From Aquicoccus sp. G2-2 (GTDB taxonomy: Bacteria > Pseudomonadota > Alphaproteobacteria > Rhodobacterales > Rhodobacteraceae): a stretch of DNA of 64,000 nucleotides. Under the pieces are notes generated by a model. It worked only from the letters and a program-made list of their open reading frames with translations, searched no databases and was not told the DNA's origin. Both the position numbers and the translations under genes were made by a program. Shown one piece after another: positions 55,221 through 64,000 of the stretch; the stretch's first letter is position 1, and the number at the start of each line of letters is the position of its first letter. The stretch is from contig NZ_JAYDCK010000003.1 in NCBI RefSeq assembly GCF_034555965.1, positions 310,001 through 374,000 of the forward strand, in the 5' to 3' direction.

Positions 55221-55759
55221 CTATTGCCGTTGGCCAAGCGCGTTGACTTCGCCCAGCCCGATGGGGCGCAGGCCGAAGACATAGCGGGTGGTCAGGGCGG
55301 TAAGCGGGTAAAGCGCGACAGAGGCCACAAGTTGTATCAGCACGAGCGAGATCGAGGGCTGATCAACCAGCGTCAACCCGAGGATCAGCCATTGGCCAAG
55401 AAGCACGAAGCCGAGGGCGGCGCTGACAGTGATCCATTCAACGCCAAACGGCATTCCGCGCAGTTGGTTGGCGCGCGAGCGCAGGTTCAGCAGCGCCATC
55501 AGCGCCAGCGCCGAATAAAGCCCCGGCGCGCGGCCGAGCAGCAGGTCACAGAGCAGCAGTAATGCGGCGCAAAGCATGATCGGGGTATATTCCGGGCGGC
55601 GCAGCCCCATGCGAAAAGGAAGCTCAGCACCAGATCCGGCCCGGCCCAGTGGTGCGGCGACGTTTCCAGCGGCAGCAGCCGGAAGAACAGCAGCGCCAGC
55701 ACGAGGGCGACAAAGCCCGCACGCGCGAGCCAGAGCCGGATGATGGAAATCTCATCCAT
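55221..55759 (-). pseudogene. mreD: MreD with a frameshift
   Basis: MreD is the small polytopic membrane partner of MreC. The start ATG at 55759 overlaps the mreC stop by 8 bases. The first frame encodes MDEISIIRLWLARAGFVALVLALLFF and continues to FLFAWG, then goes out of phase. The other frame takes over with LRRPEYTPIMLCAALLLLCDLLLGRAPGLYSALALMALLNLR and ends at 55221. One base is missing at the C4 run at 55605-55608 (plus strand). Corrected, it is a normal 178-residue MreD. Confidence 0.85.
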
Positions 55760-56666
55760 TGCTGTCACCTTGGGTCTGTGCCGTCTCGGCAGGGTGATCG
55801 GGGGCGTTTGGCGGTAGCACCATTGCGCCGGGATCGTTGATCGTTTTGTGGCCGTGGTGGCGCAGCACGCGCAGGAATTCTAGCCGTTCGTAATCCGCCG
55901 ACAGCCGGACCCGAGAGCGCCCGCCCGGATCGGTGGCGACCTGCCCGACCAGAAGCCCCGGCGGGAACACGCCGCCATCGCCCGAGCTGATCACCCGGTC
56001 GCCGGGGCGGACGAGATCGGGGTTCTCGATGAAATCGAGCGCCGGGGCGAGGGTGTTGTCACCGGCCAGAATGGCCGGTTGGCCGGAGGGTTGAATGGTG
56101 ACGGGAATGCGTGACGCCGCATCGGTAAGCAAAAGCACGCGCGATGTCCTTTCGCCGACACCGGAAATGCGCCCGACAAGGCCAAGCCCGTCCATCGCCG
56201 CCCAGCCGTTGAGAATGCCATCGCGCGCGCCCACGTTAAGCACCACCGATTGCCGGAAGGGAGAGCCGCTGTCGGCCATCACTACGCCGGTGATAAAGGT
56301 AAGGCGCGGGTCAAGCCGGACCTTGTTGAGATCGAGCAACCGGGCGTTTTCCTGACCAAGCTGAACGGCGGCTTCCTTCCACTTCTTCATCTGCTGAAGC
56401 TCGCGCTTCAGTTCCTGATTCTGATCGTGCAGGCGGCGATAGCTTTGAAAATCGCGGACCAGGTTGATGGTGCCGGTCACCGGGGCCATGGCCCATTCGA
56501 AATTGGGCAAGACGCGGTCAACAACATGGGCGCGGAAGCGTTCCACGCGAGGGCTGTCGATTCGCCAGAGCAGGAACAGCCCTACAAGTGAGATGACCAG
56601 CAACACCGCCAACAGCCGCTTGAGCGGGGTGGTGTAGGTATCGGCTGTGGAACGGTCACGCGGCAT
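55752..56666 (-). CDS. mreC: Rod shape-determining protein MreC
   Basis: MreC is a periplasmic scaffold that links MreB to PBP2. The 304-residue product has one membrane helix (LLAVLLVISLVGLFLLWRI) and a coiled coil after it (YRRLHDQNQELKRELQQMKKWKEAAVQLGQENARL). A beta-barrel domain follows, with SGDGGVFPPGLLVGQV as the conserved turn. It is intact and 144 bases downstream of mreB. Confidence 0.93.
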   Translation of the reverse strand: MPRDRSTADTYTTPLKRLLAVLLVISLVGLFLLWRIDSPRVERFRAHVVDRVLPNFEWAMAPVTGTINLVRDFQSYRRLHDQNQELKRELQQMKKWKEAAVQLGQENARLLDLNKVRLDPRLTFITGVVMADSGSPFRQSVVLNVGARDGILNGWAAMDGLGLVGRISGVGERTSRVLLLTDAASRIPVTIQPSGQPAILAGDNTLAPALDFIENPDLVRPGDRVISSGDGGVFPPGLLVGQVATDPGGRSRVRLSADYERLEFLRVLRHHGHKTINDPGAMVLPPNAPDHPAETAQTQGDSNG

Positions 56667-56810
56667 GGAGCGTCTATATCATGACAGATGTTCAAGGTTG
56701 AGTGGGAAACGAGTCACGAGTTCGTTGACGTGAAACGGGCCGCGCCCGTTGGTCCGATTGGGACGATGGCCGGACACCGCGCACCACGAAGCCGCCTGTC
56801 AATGTGCCGG

Positions 56811-57878
<1,068 letters not shown>

Positions 57879-57986
57879 TTAATTCGAAGCGCCCGCGACT
57901 CGGCAGGGCCGAACGCGGGCGGCCTCTATATAGGCGCGGGCAAAGAATAGCGAAAGGGGCATTCCCGATCATGTCGGCATGAAGCT

Positions 57987-58000
57987 GCCGCCATGGCGGC
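57987..58000. repeat. 14-bp palindrome in the mreB upstream gap
   Basis: GCCGCCATGGCGGC is a perfect palindrome, 130 bases upstream of the mreB start. The gap 57858-58209 otherwise holds GC-rich repeats of no clear meaning and no gene that I can support. Confidence 0.4.
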
Positions 58001-58209
58001 GTTGCGGTGGTGTGCGGGCTTGTGCGCCGTGGGCGGGGCGCCGTTGTGGCGCGTCGTAACGGTATTTTGATACCGCGCGGCGCCGGGGCGTGGCGGGATT
58101 TTCCAGTTGGAAACGGTGAATTTCCCAAAAAACTCATCCCGATTGCAGTGATTTTAGCGTAATAGAAAGCGGGGGATGGAACAAAAGCCAGGGATGATCA
58201 GCCTTAGGC

Positions 58210-59216
58210 ATGACGGATTCGACCACGATATCACCATCTGGGTTCACCGGGGCGCACCCGGTGGCGGCGAGCGCCGGGCGGGTTGCGGCGCTGGATGTGG
58301 CGCGTTTTGTCATGGCGCTTCTGGTGATTGGTGCGCATGGGCGGCTGTTTGAGGATGTCAGCTACCCGCTTTATTTCGCGACGTATGTCGGGGGATGGGC
58401 GCGGTTGATCATGCCGATCTTCCTGATGATTTCAGGGTTTTTCTTTGCCGTGCAGGTCAAGCGCGGGATTTGGCGCTGGGCGCGCCACGTGTTGGCGCTG
58501 CACTTGATCTGGAGCACAGTTTACATCGGTGTCTGGATGCCGTGGGGGACGTTTTCACCGGAAAAGGCGGCGTTCTGGTATTTCTTCGGGGCCGGGCATC
58601 TTTGGTTCATGCCGGCGCTTCTGGGCGGCGGGTTGATGCTTTACCGGCTTAGGGGTGGTCAACGCGGGCCTTGTTGATCATGGCTGTCGCGCTTTACGCG
58701 GCAGGCGGCGTTGTGCAGTATTTCATTGATATGACTGTGAATTTTGAGACGGTCGCGCATCACAACGCGCTTTATGCGCTGCCGCGCAATTTCCTGTTCT
58801 ATGGGTTTCCGTTTCTCGCGCTGGGGCATGTGATGGCGCGTGATGGGGTGTTGGAAAGCGTGCAGGGTCTGTTGCGGTGGCCGATTGTCGCGGGGGTTCT
58901 GGCGTTGATGGCGCTGGAAATATGGGTCAAATATATCGCCTTTCCGCATGATGCGGTGTTCGAGATATGCCTGTCGCATTTTCTGGCCGCGCCGCTTCTG
59001 TTTGCTTGGCTGATGACGCTGAAGCTGAGGCGGGCGGCGTGGTGGATGGCGCCGATGTCGGCGGCAATCTATTTCGTTCATGCGCTGGTGTTGATGACGC
59101 TGGAGCCGCTGACCGGGCTTGCACCGACAGAACTGACGCTGCTGGCGATCCCGATCTGCGTGGTGGTGGGGTTCGTGATCGTGAAAATCAACAACCGGCC
59201 GATCCCGTTGGTTTGA
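58210..59216 (+). pseudogene. Acyltransferase family 3 membrane protein, frameshifted
   Basis: Two frames together code a membrane O-acyltransferase of the family that acetylates surface sugars. Frame one has RVAALDVARFVMALLVIGAHGRLF with the conserved Arg/His, three or more helices, and FFGAGHLWFMPALLGGGLMLYRLRG. Frame two follows with LLIMAVALYAAGGVVQYFIDM and about six helices to VVVGFVIVKINNRPIPLV. The join falls at a run of four G (58652-58655); one added G restores a single chain of about 335 residues. The second acid of the usual motif and the partner substrate cannot be specified. Confidence 0.82.
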
Positions 59217-59247
59217 AGGGGAGCACGGAATCGAGGGCCGCAGGCCC

Positions 59248-59389
59248 GCCGTGCCAGCGCCGGACCGCCCCATGGTCCGGCGCTTTGGTTTGTGTAGGTG
59301 TATTGCTCGGATGGAAGACGTGCTTGGCTGCCATAAAGTGCGGCCGAACAGTGGTGGTGCGCCGGCCCCCGGTCCGGCGCTGGCACGGC
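59248..59389. repeat. 20-bp inverted repeat with terminator hairpin
   Basis: GCCGTGCCAGCGCCGGACCG (59248-59267) is the exact complement of the 20 bases at 59370-59389, 102 bases apart. Within the first arm, AGCGCCGGACC (59256-59266) also pairs with GGTCCGGCGCT (59274-59284), an 11-bp stem followed by TTGGTTTGTGT. That hairpin is probably the terminator of the acyltransferase. The whole gap to leuA (59217-59428) has no gene. Confidence 0.6.
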
Positions 59390-59402
59390 TGTTGCGTGAT
59401 GG

Positions 59403-59424
59403 ACCGGCGCCGGGAAGCGCCGGT
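59403..59424 (-). terminator. Hairpin after leuA
   Basis: ACCGGCGC (59403-59410) pairs with GCGCCGGT (59417-59424) around a six-base loop, four bases beyond the leuA stop on the minus strand. No U-run follows, but the position suits a terminator. Confidence 0.5.
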
Positions 59425-59428
59425 TGCC

Positions 59429-60997
59429 TCAGCCGACGTCCTTGTAGCTGATTTCCTTCATATCCTCGCCCAATTTGCCGCGCCGCACCATCAGGCGGTT
59501 GAGCGCGTGGACATAGGCCTTGGTCGAGGCGACAACTGTATCGGTATCGGCGGATTGGCCGGTGGCGATGTTGCCGCCCTCCTCAAGCCGGACCGAAACG
59601 GTGGCCTGTGCATCGGTGCCTTCGGTCACGGCGTGGACCTGATAAAGCTGAAGATGCGATTTTGACGGATGCACCGCGCGCACCGCGCGGAAGCTGGCGT
59701 CAACCGGGCCATCACCCTGCGTCGTGGCAGTTTTCTCTGTGCCGTCCACATCCATGATGATGGTGGCTTCTGCCGGGCCGCCAGTGCCGCAACTGACCGA
59801 CAGCGATTTCAGCACCAGATGATCGTTTTCGGCATCCTCGGTCACCCGCATCAGCGCGATCAGGTCGTCGTCATAGACCTCTTTCTTGCGGTCGGCGAGA
59901 TCCTTGAACCGCACGAATACGTCTTTGAGCTGATTATCGGCCAGATCATAGCCCAACTGGTGCAGCTTGTCGCGCAGGGCGGCGCGGCCGGAATGTTTGC
60001 CCATCACCAGATTGGATTCCGAGAGGCCGACATCCTCGGGGCGCATGATCTCGAAATTCTCGGGGTTCTTGAGCATCCCGTCCTGATGGATGCCGGATTC
60101 GTGGGCAAAGGCGTTCTTGCCGACGATGGCCTTGTTGAACTGCACCGCAAAGCCCGACACGGTGGCCACACGGCGCGAGATGGCCATGATCTTGGTCGTA
60201 TCGACGCGGGTGTTCCACGGCAGAATGTCATGTCGGGTCTTGAGCGCCATAACGACCTCTTCCAGCGCGGTATTCCCGGCGCGTTCACCCAAGCCGTTGA
60301 TCGTGCATTCGATCTGGCGCGCACCACCGGCCACGGCGGCCAGCGCGTTGGCGGTGGCCATGCCGAGATCATTATGGCAATGGGTGGCGAAGATCACCTC
60401 ATCGGCGCCGGGCACATCGGCAATTAGGCGGCGAATGAGATCGGCGCTTTCCTCGGGCGCGGTATAGCCCACGGTGTCGGGGATGTTGATCGTATCGGCC
60501 CCGGCCTTGATGGCAATTTCAACCACGCGTTTGAGGTAATCCCATTCGGTGCGGGTGGCGTCCATCGGCGACCATTGCACGTTGTCGCAAAGATTGCGCG
60601 CATGGGTCACGGTGTCATGAATCCGCTCGGCCATTTCGTCCATCGTCAGATTGGGAATCTGACGGTGCAGCGGTGAGGTGCCGATGAAGGTGTGAATGCG
60701 CGGATGATTGGCGTGTTTCACGGCCTCCCATGCACGGTCGATATCCTTGATGCTGGCGCGCGCCAGCCCGCAGATCACCGCCTCCTTGGAGCGTTTGGCG
60801 ATGTCGCGCACCGCGCGGAAATCGCCTTCGGAGGCGATCGGGAAGCCTGCTTCGATGATGTCGACGCCCATATCGTCGAGCATTTCGGCAATCTCCAGCT
60901 TCTCGTCATGGGTCATGGTGGCGCCGGGAGATTGTTCGCCGTCGCGCAGAGTCGTGTCAAAAATCAAGACGCGGTCTTGTGAGGTCTTATCGGTCAT
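59429..60997 (-). CDS. leuA: 2-isopropylmalate synthase
   Basis: LeuA condenses acetyl-CoA with 2-ketoisovalerate, the first committed step of leucine synthesis. The TIM-barrel part has RVLIFDTTLRDGEQSPGATM at the N-terminus, HCHNDLGMATANALAAV near 205, and GERAGNTALEEVVMAL. The C-terminal regulatory domain (leucine-binding, about 390-522) contains VSCGTGGPAEATIIMDVDG. The ATG at 60997 is chosen (522 residues); the frame is open upstream but with no family sequence. A leader peptide rich in Leu codons lies 92 bases upstream. Confidence 0.96.
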   Translation of the reverse strand: MTDKTSQDRVLIFDTTLRDGEQSPGATMTHDEKLEIAEMLDDMGVDIIEAGFPIASEGDFRAVRDIAKRSKEAVICGLARASIKDIDRAWEAVKHANHPRIHTFIGTSPLHRQIPNLTMDEMAERIHDTVTHARNLCDNVQWSPMDATRTEWDYLKRVVEIAIKAGADTINIPDTVGYTAPEESADLIRRLIADVPGADEVIFATHCHNDLGMATANALAAVAGGARQIECTINGLGERAGNTALEEVVMALKTRHDILPWNTRVDTTKIMAISRRVATVSGFAVQFNKAIVGKNAFAHESGIHQDGMLKNPENFEIMRPEDVGLSESNLVMGKHSGRAALRDKLHQLGYDLADNQLKDVFVRFKDLADRKKEVYDDDLIALMRVTEDAENDHLVLKSLSVSCGTGGPAEATIIMDVDGTEKTATTQGDGPVDASFRAVRAVHPSKSHLQLYQVHAVTEGTDAQATVSVRLEEGGNIATGQSADTDTVVASTKAYVHALNRLMVRRGKLGEDMKEISYKDVG

Positions 60998-61059
60998 GTC
61001 TGGTCTCTTTGATTTGGTTTCCTGAGCCGTTTTGCGGCCTCTCATGGCGCGGTGCAAAT

Positions 61060-61096
61060 CCTCTGAGCGGTCGCGCCGGGGAGGCACGCTCAGAGG
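61060..61096 (-). promoter_or_regulatory. Hairpin over the leader stop codon upstream of leuA
   Basis: CCTCTGAGCG (61060-61069) is the exact complement of CGCTCAGAGG (61087-61096), a 10-bp stem with a 17-base loop. In the mRNA the 5' arm contains the last Leu codon and the UGA of the leader peptide, so a ribosome there would keep it open. A smaller hairpin (GCCG-CAAAA-CGGC) follows nearer leuA. No U-run follows, so the termination mode is unclear. Confidence 0.55.
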
Positions 61097-61182
61097 CGGC
61101 TAAGGAGAAGGAGCAGGCCAGCGCCAAGGGCACGCGGGGTATGGCGTGCGGAGATGCAAAAGATATGGCGCGTGGTGTTCAT
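61090..61182 (-). CDS. leuL: Leucine leader peptide
   Basis: A 30-codon reading frame from ATG 61182 to TGA 61090. The end reads GLLLLLSRL, with five Leu codons in a row (CTG CTC CTT CTC CTT) and a sixth as the last sense codon. It lies directly upstream of leuA with a hairpin at its stop, the layout of leader peptides used for attenuation. No good ribosome site is seen; a TATAGA motif 8 bases upstream of the ATG could place the transcript start at the ATG, making a leaderless mRNA. That last point is inference. Confidence 0.68.
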   Translation of the reverse strand: MNTTRHIFCISARHTPRALGAGLLLLLSRL

Positions 61183-61272
61183 GGCGCGAAGTCTATAGGC
61201 GGGCTTGGGGGGAAGGAAAGCGAAAAATTGCAGTAACGGGTCTGTGGGCGGCGCGCGGACGGTTAATGGCGG

Positions 61273-61470
61273 CTATTTGCGCGCCGCAAGCCACACGGCG
61301 GCAATCAGGATCGCGGGTGCCCCAAGGGCAAGCAGAAACCCGGTGGCAATCGGGCTGGTGGCGGCCAGCGTGAAGCAGAGTGCGACAAGCACGAAGATCG
61401 CCAACGAGAGCCGCGCATCGGCCACAAACATTGACCAAAGCCCAGCCAGAACGGCGCGCAGGATGCTCAT
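61273..61470 (-). CDS. Small membrane protein of the ChrB-like operon
   Basis: A 65-residue protein with two hydrophobic helices (LSLAIFVLVALCFTLAATSP and FLLALGAPAILIAAVWLAA). I do not recognise it. The ATG at 61470 overlaps the preceding gene as ATGA, so the two are coupled. It could be a stabilising partner of the membrane protein before it. Confidence 0.62.
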   Translation of the reverse strand: MSILRAVLAGLWSMFVADARLSLAIFVLVALCFTLAATSPIATGFLLALGAPAILIAAVWLAARK

Positions 61471-62213
61471 GACGTGGCCCTTCCTGTGGTTGACCGGGCG
61501 AGCGCTGCGGCGGCAAGACCGGCGGCGAGGAACACTGCCACGAAACCCAAAAGCGCCAGATCGCCACCGGGCCACGCGAGGCCAAGCCCTTCGCCGGTCC
61601 AGAACACGCCAAATGCCGCAAGCATGACGCCAACGCCGAATTTGAGCGTGTTTTCCGGCACGCGGGTCAGAGGTTTGCGCAGGGCCACCCCGATCAGCAG
61701 CACCACCGCGCAGGCGGCGGCGGCCCCGAGTGCTGCGGGGATAAGTAACCCGCGCCCGGCGCCCACGGCGATGACGATAAAGACCACCTCCAACCCTTCG
61801 AGCAGGACCGCTTTGAACGCGGCAAGCCCGGCAATCCAGTCGAGCGTGGTGCCGTGCGGGGCGCTGGTGGACAGTTGCGCGGTTTGGCGGGCAAAAATAG
61901 CCGCCTCATCGTGCAGGGCGATCACGCCTGCGGTGCGCAGGGCGGCCTTGCGCAGCCAGCCGATACCAAACAGCAACAAAAGCACGCCGATGATAAGTTG
62001 CAGCAGATGAAGCGGCACCAACCCCAGAAGTGGCCCAAGCGTGAGGATAAGGGCCGCCAGCACCGCAAGCGCGGCCATGGTGCCGATGATGGCCGGGCGC
62101 CAGCCGCGCAGGCTTGCCACCGCGAGGATGATGGTGAACGCCTCGACCACTTCCACCATAGAGGCGGCGAAGGCAGATCCGATTGCGGGGGCGGCGTTGG
62201 CCCAGTCAAGCAT
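61467..62213 (-). CDS. COG4280-type membrane protein with two ExxE motifs
   Basis: A 248-residue protein of about seven helices. Two segments look like an internal duplication: SMVEVVEAFTIILAVASLRGW near residue 19 and VLLEGLEVVFIVIAVGAGRG near 136. Each puts an E-x-x-E pair in a membrane helix. Iron permeases of the FTR1/EfeU type carry paired R-E-x-x-E motifs in the same arrangement, and GDT1-type cation exchangers have related acidic motifs, so cation transport is a reasonable inference. A basic/His-containing loop lies between the halves. It follows the ChrB-like gene after 56 bases. Confidence 0.7.
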   Translation of the reverse strand: MLDWANAAPAIGSAFAASMVEVVEAFTIILAVASLRGWRPAIIGTMAALAVLAALILTLGPLLGLVPLHLLQLIIGVLLLLFGIGWLRKAALRTAGVIALHDEAAIFARQTAQLSTSAPHGTTLDWIAGLAAFKAVLLEGLEVVFIVIAVGAGRGLLIPAALGAAAACAVVLLIGVALRKPLTRVPENTLKFGVGVMLAAFGVFWTGEGLGLAWPGGDLALLGFVAVFLAAGLAAAALARSTTGRATS

Positions 62214-62269
62214 GGCGTGGCCTCGCGGGCAGGGGCGGGTGCGCGGCGCGGCGCGCCATTTGGATAGGG

Positions 62270-62812
62270 TTACTTGTTCTCGTCATGGGCATCGAACACC
62301 TGTCTGGCATAGGCATCGAGCACCGATGCACAGCCCTTTAGCCGCTTTTTCGCTTCATCGGCGCGGTCGGCGCCGTAGAAATCGAGCTTTTGAATCTTGG
62401 CCAACCAGCCTTGCAGTTTTTTCAGATCAACATCGTTTTCTTCAAGCTCGGCATAGGTGAAGTGGTTGGCGGTGACTTCCTTGGCCACGTCGCGTTCAAA
62501 ATCATCGCATTTGTCGATGAATTCCTCGTAAGCGTCGTCACGTTCGGCCTTGAACCGGCTGAGCACCTTGGCCTCTTGCGCCAGGTCGAGCGGGGCGGTT
62601 TCGAGAATCACCGCGTCGCCCTTTGCTTCGGCAATATCGTTTTCCAGCATCTTGAGGCGGCGGATATGATCGTCTGTCCGGGGCAGCAAGCAGACCCCGT
62701 TTTGCAGATAGATCGCCCCCATGCCCTTGAGCTTGCGCCAGAGCGAAACCCGCTTGGCCGCCGGTTCCGGCGGCACCTTGTAAGTCAGAAGAAGCCACGA
62801 CATGTTTTGCAT
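62270..62812 (-). CDS. ChrB N-terminal domain-like regulator
   Basis: A 180-residue protein matching the N-terminal domain of ChrB. The start is SWLLLTYKVPPEPAAKRVSLWRKLKGMGAIYLQNGVCLLP, after which come helices with many acidic residues. ChrB in chromate operons is a PaaX-like winged-helix sensor regulator with a second C-terminal domain. Here that second domain is absent, and the neighbours are not a ChrA chromate pump but a COG4280 membrane protein. Two ATGs (62812, 62803) are possible, neither with a ribosome site. A palindromic promoter lies immediately upstream. Confidence 0.78.
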   Translation of the reverse strand: MQNMSWLLLTYKVPPEPAAKRVSLWRKLKGMGAIYLQNGVCLLPRTDDHIRRLKMLENDIAEAKGDAVILETAPLDLAQEAKVLSRFKAERDDAYEEFIDKCDDFERDVAKEVTANHFTYAELEENDVDLKKLQGWLAKIQKLDFYGADRADEAKKRLKGCASVLDAYARQVFDAHDENK

Positions 62813-62819
62813 GGCACGA

Positions 62820-62847
62820 ACATTATGTAACGGTTGTTACATGTCAA
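62820..62847 (-). promoter_or_regulatory. Promoter with palindromic operator before the ChrB-like gene
   Basis: On the minus strand a perfect TTGACA (62842-62847) is followed after 16 bases by TAATGT (62820-62825). The spacer is filled by ATGTAAC-GGTT-GTTACAT (62825-62842), a perfect 7-bp inverted repeat with a four-base centre. Transcription would begin almost at the ATG (62812), suggesting a leaderless message. A repressor bound at the palindrome would block RNA polymerase. Confidence 0.65.
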
Positions 62848-62894
62848 GCATGTTATCGGTTGCGGAAATATTGCGCCTGAAGCGCCGCCCCGCG

Positions 62895-64000
62895 TCAGCC
62901 GCGTTCGGTATTGCCGCTGCGCCGGGGCAGGCCGAATTCGTCGAAACAAATGTCGGCCAGTTTGGCGACGCCGTCGCGGATTGTTTCAAGCGAGGGATGG
63001 CCGAAGCAAAGCCGCATCCGGTGGGTATTCTGGTCGCCGTTGACGCTCCAGCCGGAGCCGGGGTTGATCTCGACCCCGTGTTTGAGCGCGGCTTGGTTTA
63101 GCCGGCCGGTATCAACCTCGGCGGGCAGCGTGACCCAGAGGTAAATACCGCCAACCGGGCGGGTGTAATCCGCCGCCGCGCCGAAATGTTCATCAAGGGC
63201 CGTGCAAAGCGCATCGGCCTTTTCTTCGAGCATCGGCAACAGGGCGCTGACATGTGCAGCGAAATGCGCGGGCAGAAATTCGGCCAGCACCATCTGTTCG
63301 AGCGCGCCCGACCCGGCATCAGTCTTGAGCGGCAGGATATGGCCCATCAACGGCCATGGGGCCACCAGATAACCTACCCGTAACGCGGGCGCGATGGTCT
63401 TGGAGAAGGTGGCGCAATAGATCACCCGCCCTTGGGTGTCGAGCGCGTGAATGGCGGGCGGACGGGTGCCCGAAAACACCAGATCGGAGTAGCAATCATC
63501 CTCAAAGATAGGCACGTCATATTTTTCGGACAGGGCCAGCATTTCAAGGCGGCGTGCCTTGGGCATGATCGAGCCGGTAGGGTTCTGTATGGTGGGAATG
63601 GTATAGATGAATTTGGGTTTACGGCCTTCCTTGGTGAGGCGGGCAAGCGCCGCTTCCAGCGCGTCCAGGCGCATTCCGTGCTGATCAAGCGCAATCGGGT
63701 AAGGCTCAACCTTGAGCGCGCGCAGCTTGGCAATGGCGCCGGAATAGTTGGCGTCTTCCAAAAGCACCACATCGCCCGCGTCAAGCAGTGCCTTGTTGAC
63801 CAGATCCATGGCTTGCAACGACCCGGAGGTGACAAGGATTTCACTTGGGTCAACCTGCATGGCGCAGCGACGGGCAAGGATGCGGGTAATCTCTTCACGC
63901 AGTGGCAGATAGCCTTGCGGGCCGGAATTCATGCCGTATTTGCCCATCGCGTGTGCCTCGGTGCGCAGCACCTTGGCCACCGCGTCGGCAAGGGCTTTGG
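62895..64000 (-). CDS. PLP-dependent aminotransferase, class I/II fold (5' end outside the window)
   Basis: The reading frame is open to the window edge, so the N-terminus is missing. About 368 residues are present. GKYGMNSGPQGYLPLREEIT, SGSLQAMDLVNKALLDAGDVVLLEDANYSGAI, the Asn of IQNPTGS, DDCYSDLVF and the Schiff-base Lys of FSKTIAPALRVGY are all in place. This is the 2-aminoadipate/MocR-type aminotransferase group. No DNA-binding domain is visible in what is present, but the missing part would be where it lies. It is upstream of, and in line with, the ChrB-like gene. Confidence 0.88.
   Translation of the reverse strand, partial: KALADAVAKVLRTEAHAMGKYGMNSGPQGYLPLREEITRILARRCAMQVDPSEILVTSGSLQAMDLVNKALLDAGDVVLLEDANYSGAIAKLRALKVEPYPIALDQHGMRLDALEAALARLTKEGRKPKFIYTIPTIQNPTGSIMPKARRLEMLALSEKYDVPIFEDDCYSDLVFSGTRPPAIHALDTQGRVIYCATFSKTIAPALRVGYLVAPWPLMGHILPLKTDAGSGALEQMVLAEFLPAHFAAHVSALLPMLEEKADALCTALDEHFGAAADYTRPVGGIYLWVTLPAEVDTGRLNQAALKHGVEINPGSGWSVNGDQNTHRMRLCFGHPSLETIRDGVAKLADICFDEFGLPRRSGNTERG

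Overview
The window is high-GC, gene-dense chromosomal DNA from an alphaproteobacterium, most likely a Rhodobacterales (Roseobacter-type) organism. The evidence is gene content and order. Ethylmalonyl-CoA mutase, a glycerol-phosphate acyltransferase and crotonyl-CoA carboxylase/reductase sit together. LppC, rsmI, yraN and gshB are adjacent, as are nfuA, tsaB and rimI. A leuA-side mreB-mreC-mreD-mrdA-rodA block carries the rod-shape genes. I saw no tRNA, rRNA, CRISPR array, insertion sequence or prophage. Nothing in the base composition suggests a transferred island.

Layout. 0-5.4 kb: a fatty acid desaturase, a DUF1989 protein, an SHMT-like PLP enzyme with a divergent LysR regulator, and a GNAT acetyltransferase. 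5.4-10.4 kb: the ethylmalonyl-CoA pathway pair ecm and ccr around a lipid acyltransferase. 10.6-20.6 kb: a RecD-like helicase, a TIGR02186 membrane protein, rimI-tsaB-nfuA, a universal stress protein, ilvE, trpS, a rhomboid fold without its catalytic residues, murJ and a small RcnB-like secreted protein. 20.7-30.5 kb: glnD-LppC divergent from rsmI-yraN-gshB-hydrolase, then comM and a histidine phosphatase. 30.6-35.5 kb: coaBC-dut, a membrane-tethered MoeB-like enzyme and an M3 peptidase broken by a frameshift. 35.5-40 kb: a membrane-anchored NYN/PIN nuclease, phosphomannomutase and two capsule-export genes (kpsE, kpsT). 40.2-48 kb: a ten-gene cation/proton antiporter operon whose order matches archaeal MBH membrane modules rather than the textbook Mrp order. 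48-52 kb: an ArsR-controlled permease, a uracil-DNA glycosylase homologue, an SseB protein and ghrA. 52-58 kb: the cell-shape operon. 58-64 kb: an acyltransferase, leuA with a leucine leader peptide, a ChrB-like regulator with membrane-protein partners, and the start-less end of a PLP aminotransferase.

Three regulatory arrangements stand out. The leuA gene is preceded by a 30-codon leader with five consecutive Leu codons and a hairpin over its stop, which points to leucine attenuation. The ChrB-like gene has a perfect 7-4-7 palindrome filling the spacer of a TTGACA promoter, and it heads an operon with an FTR1-like membrane protein instead of the expected chromate pump. The arsR gene has three copies of one half-site in its promoter.

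Five frame breaks, most at runs of four or five G or C, interrupt four genes: the M3 peptidase, mrdA (twice), mreD and an acyltransferase. Two of these genes are normally essential in rods, so base-calling or assembly errors are the likeliest cause. True decay of the rod-shape system is the interesting alternative.
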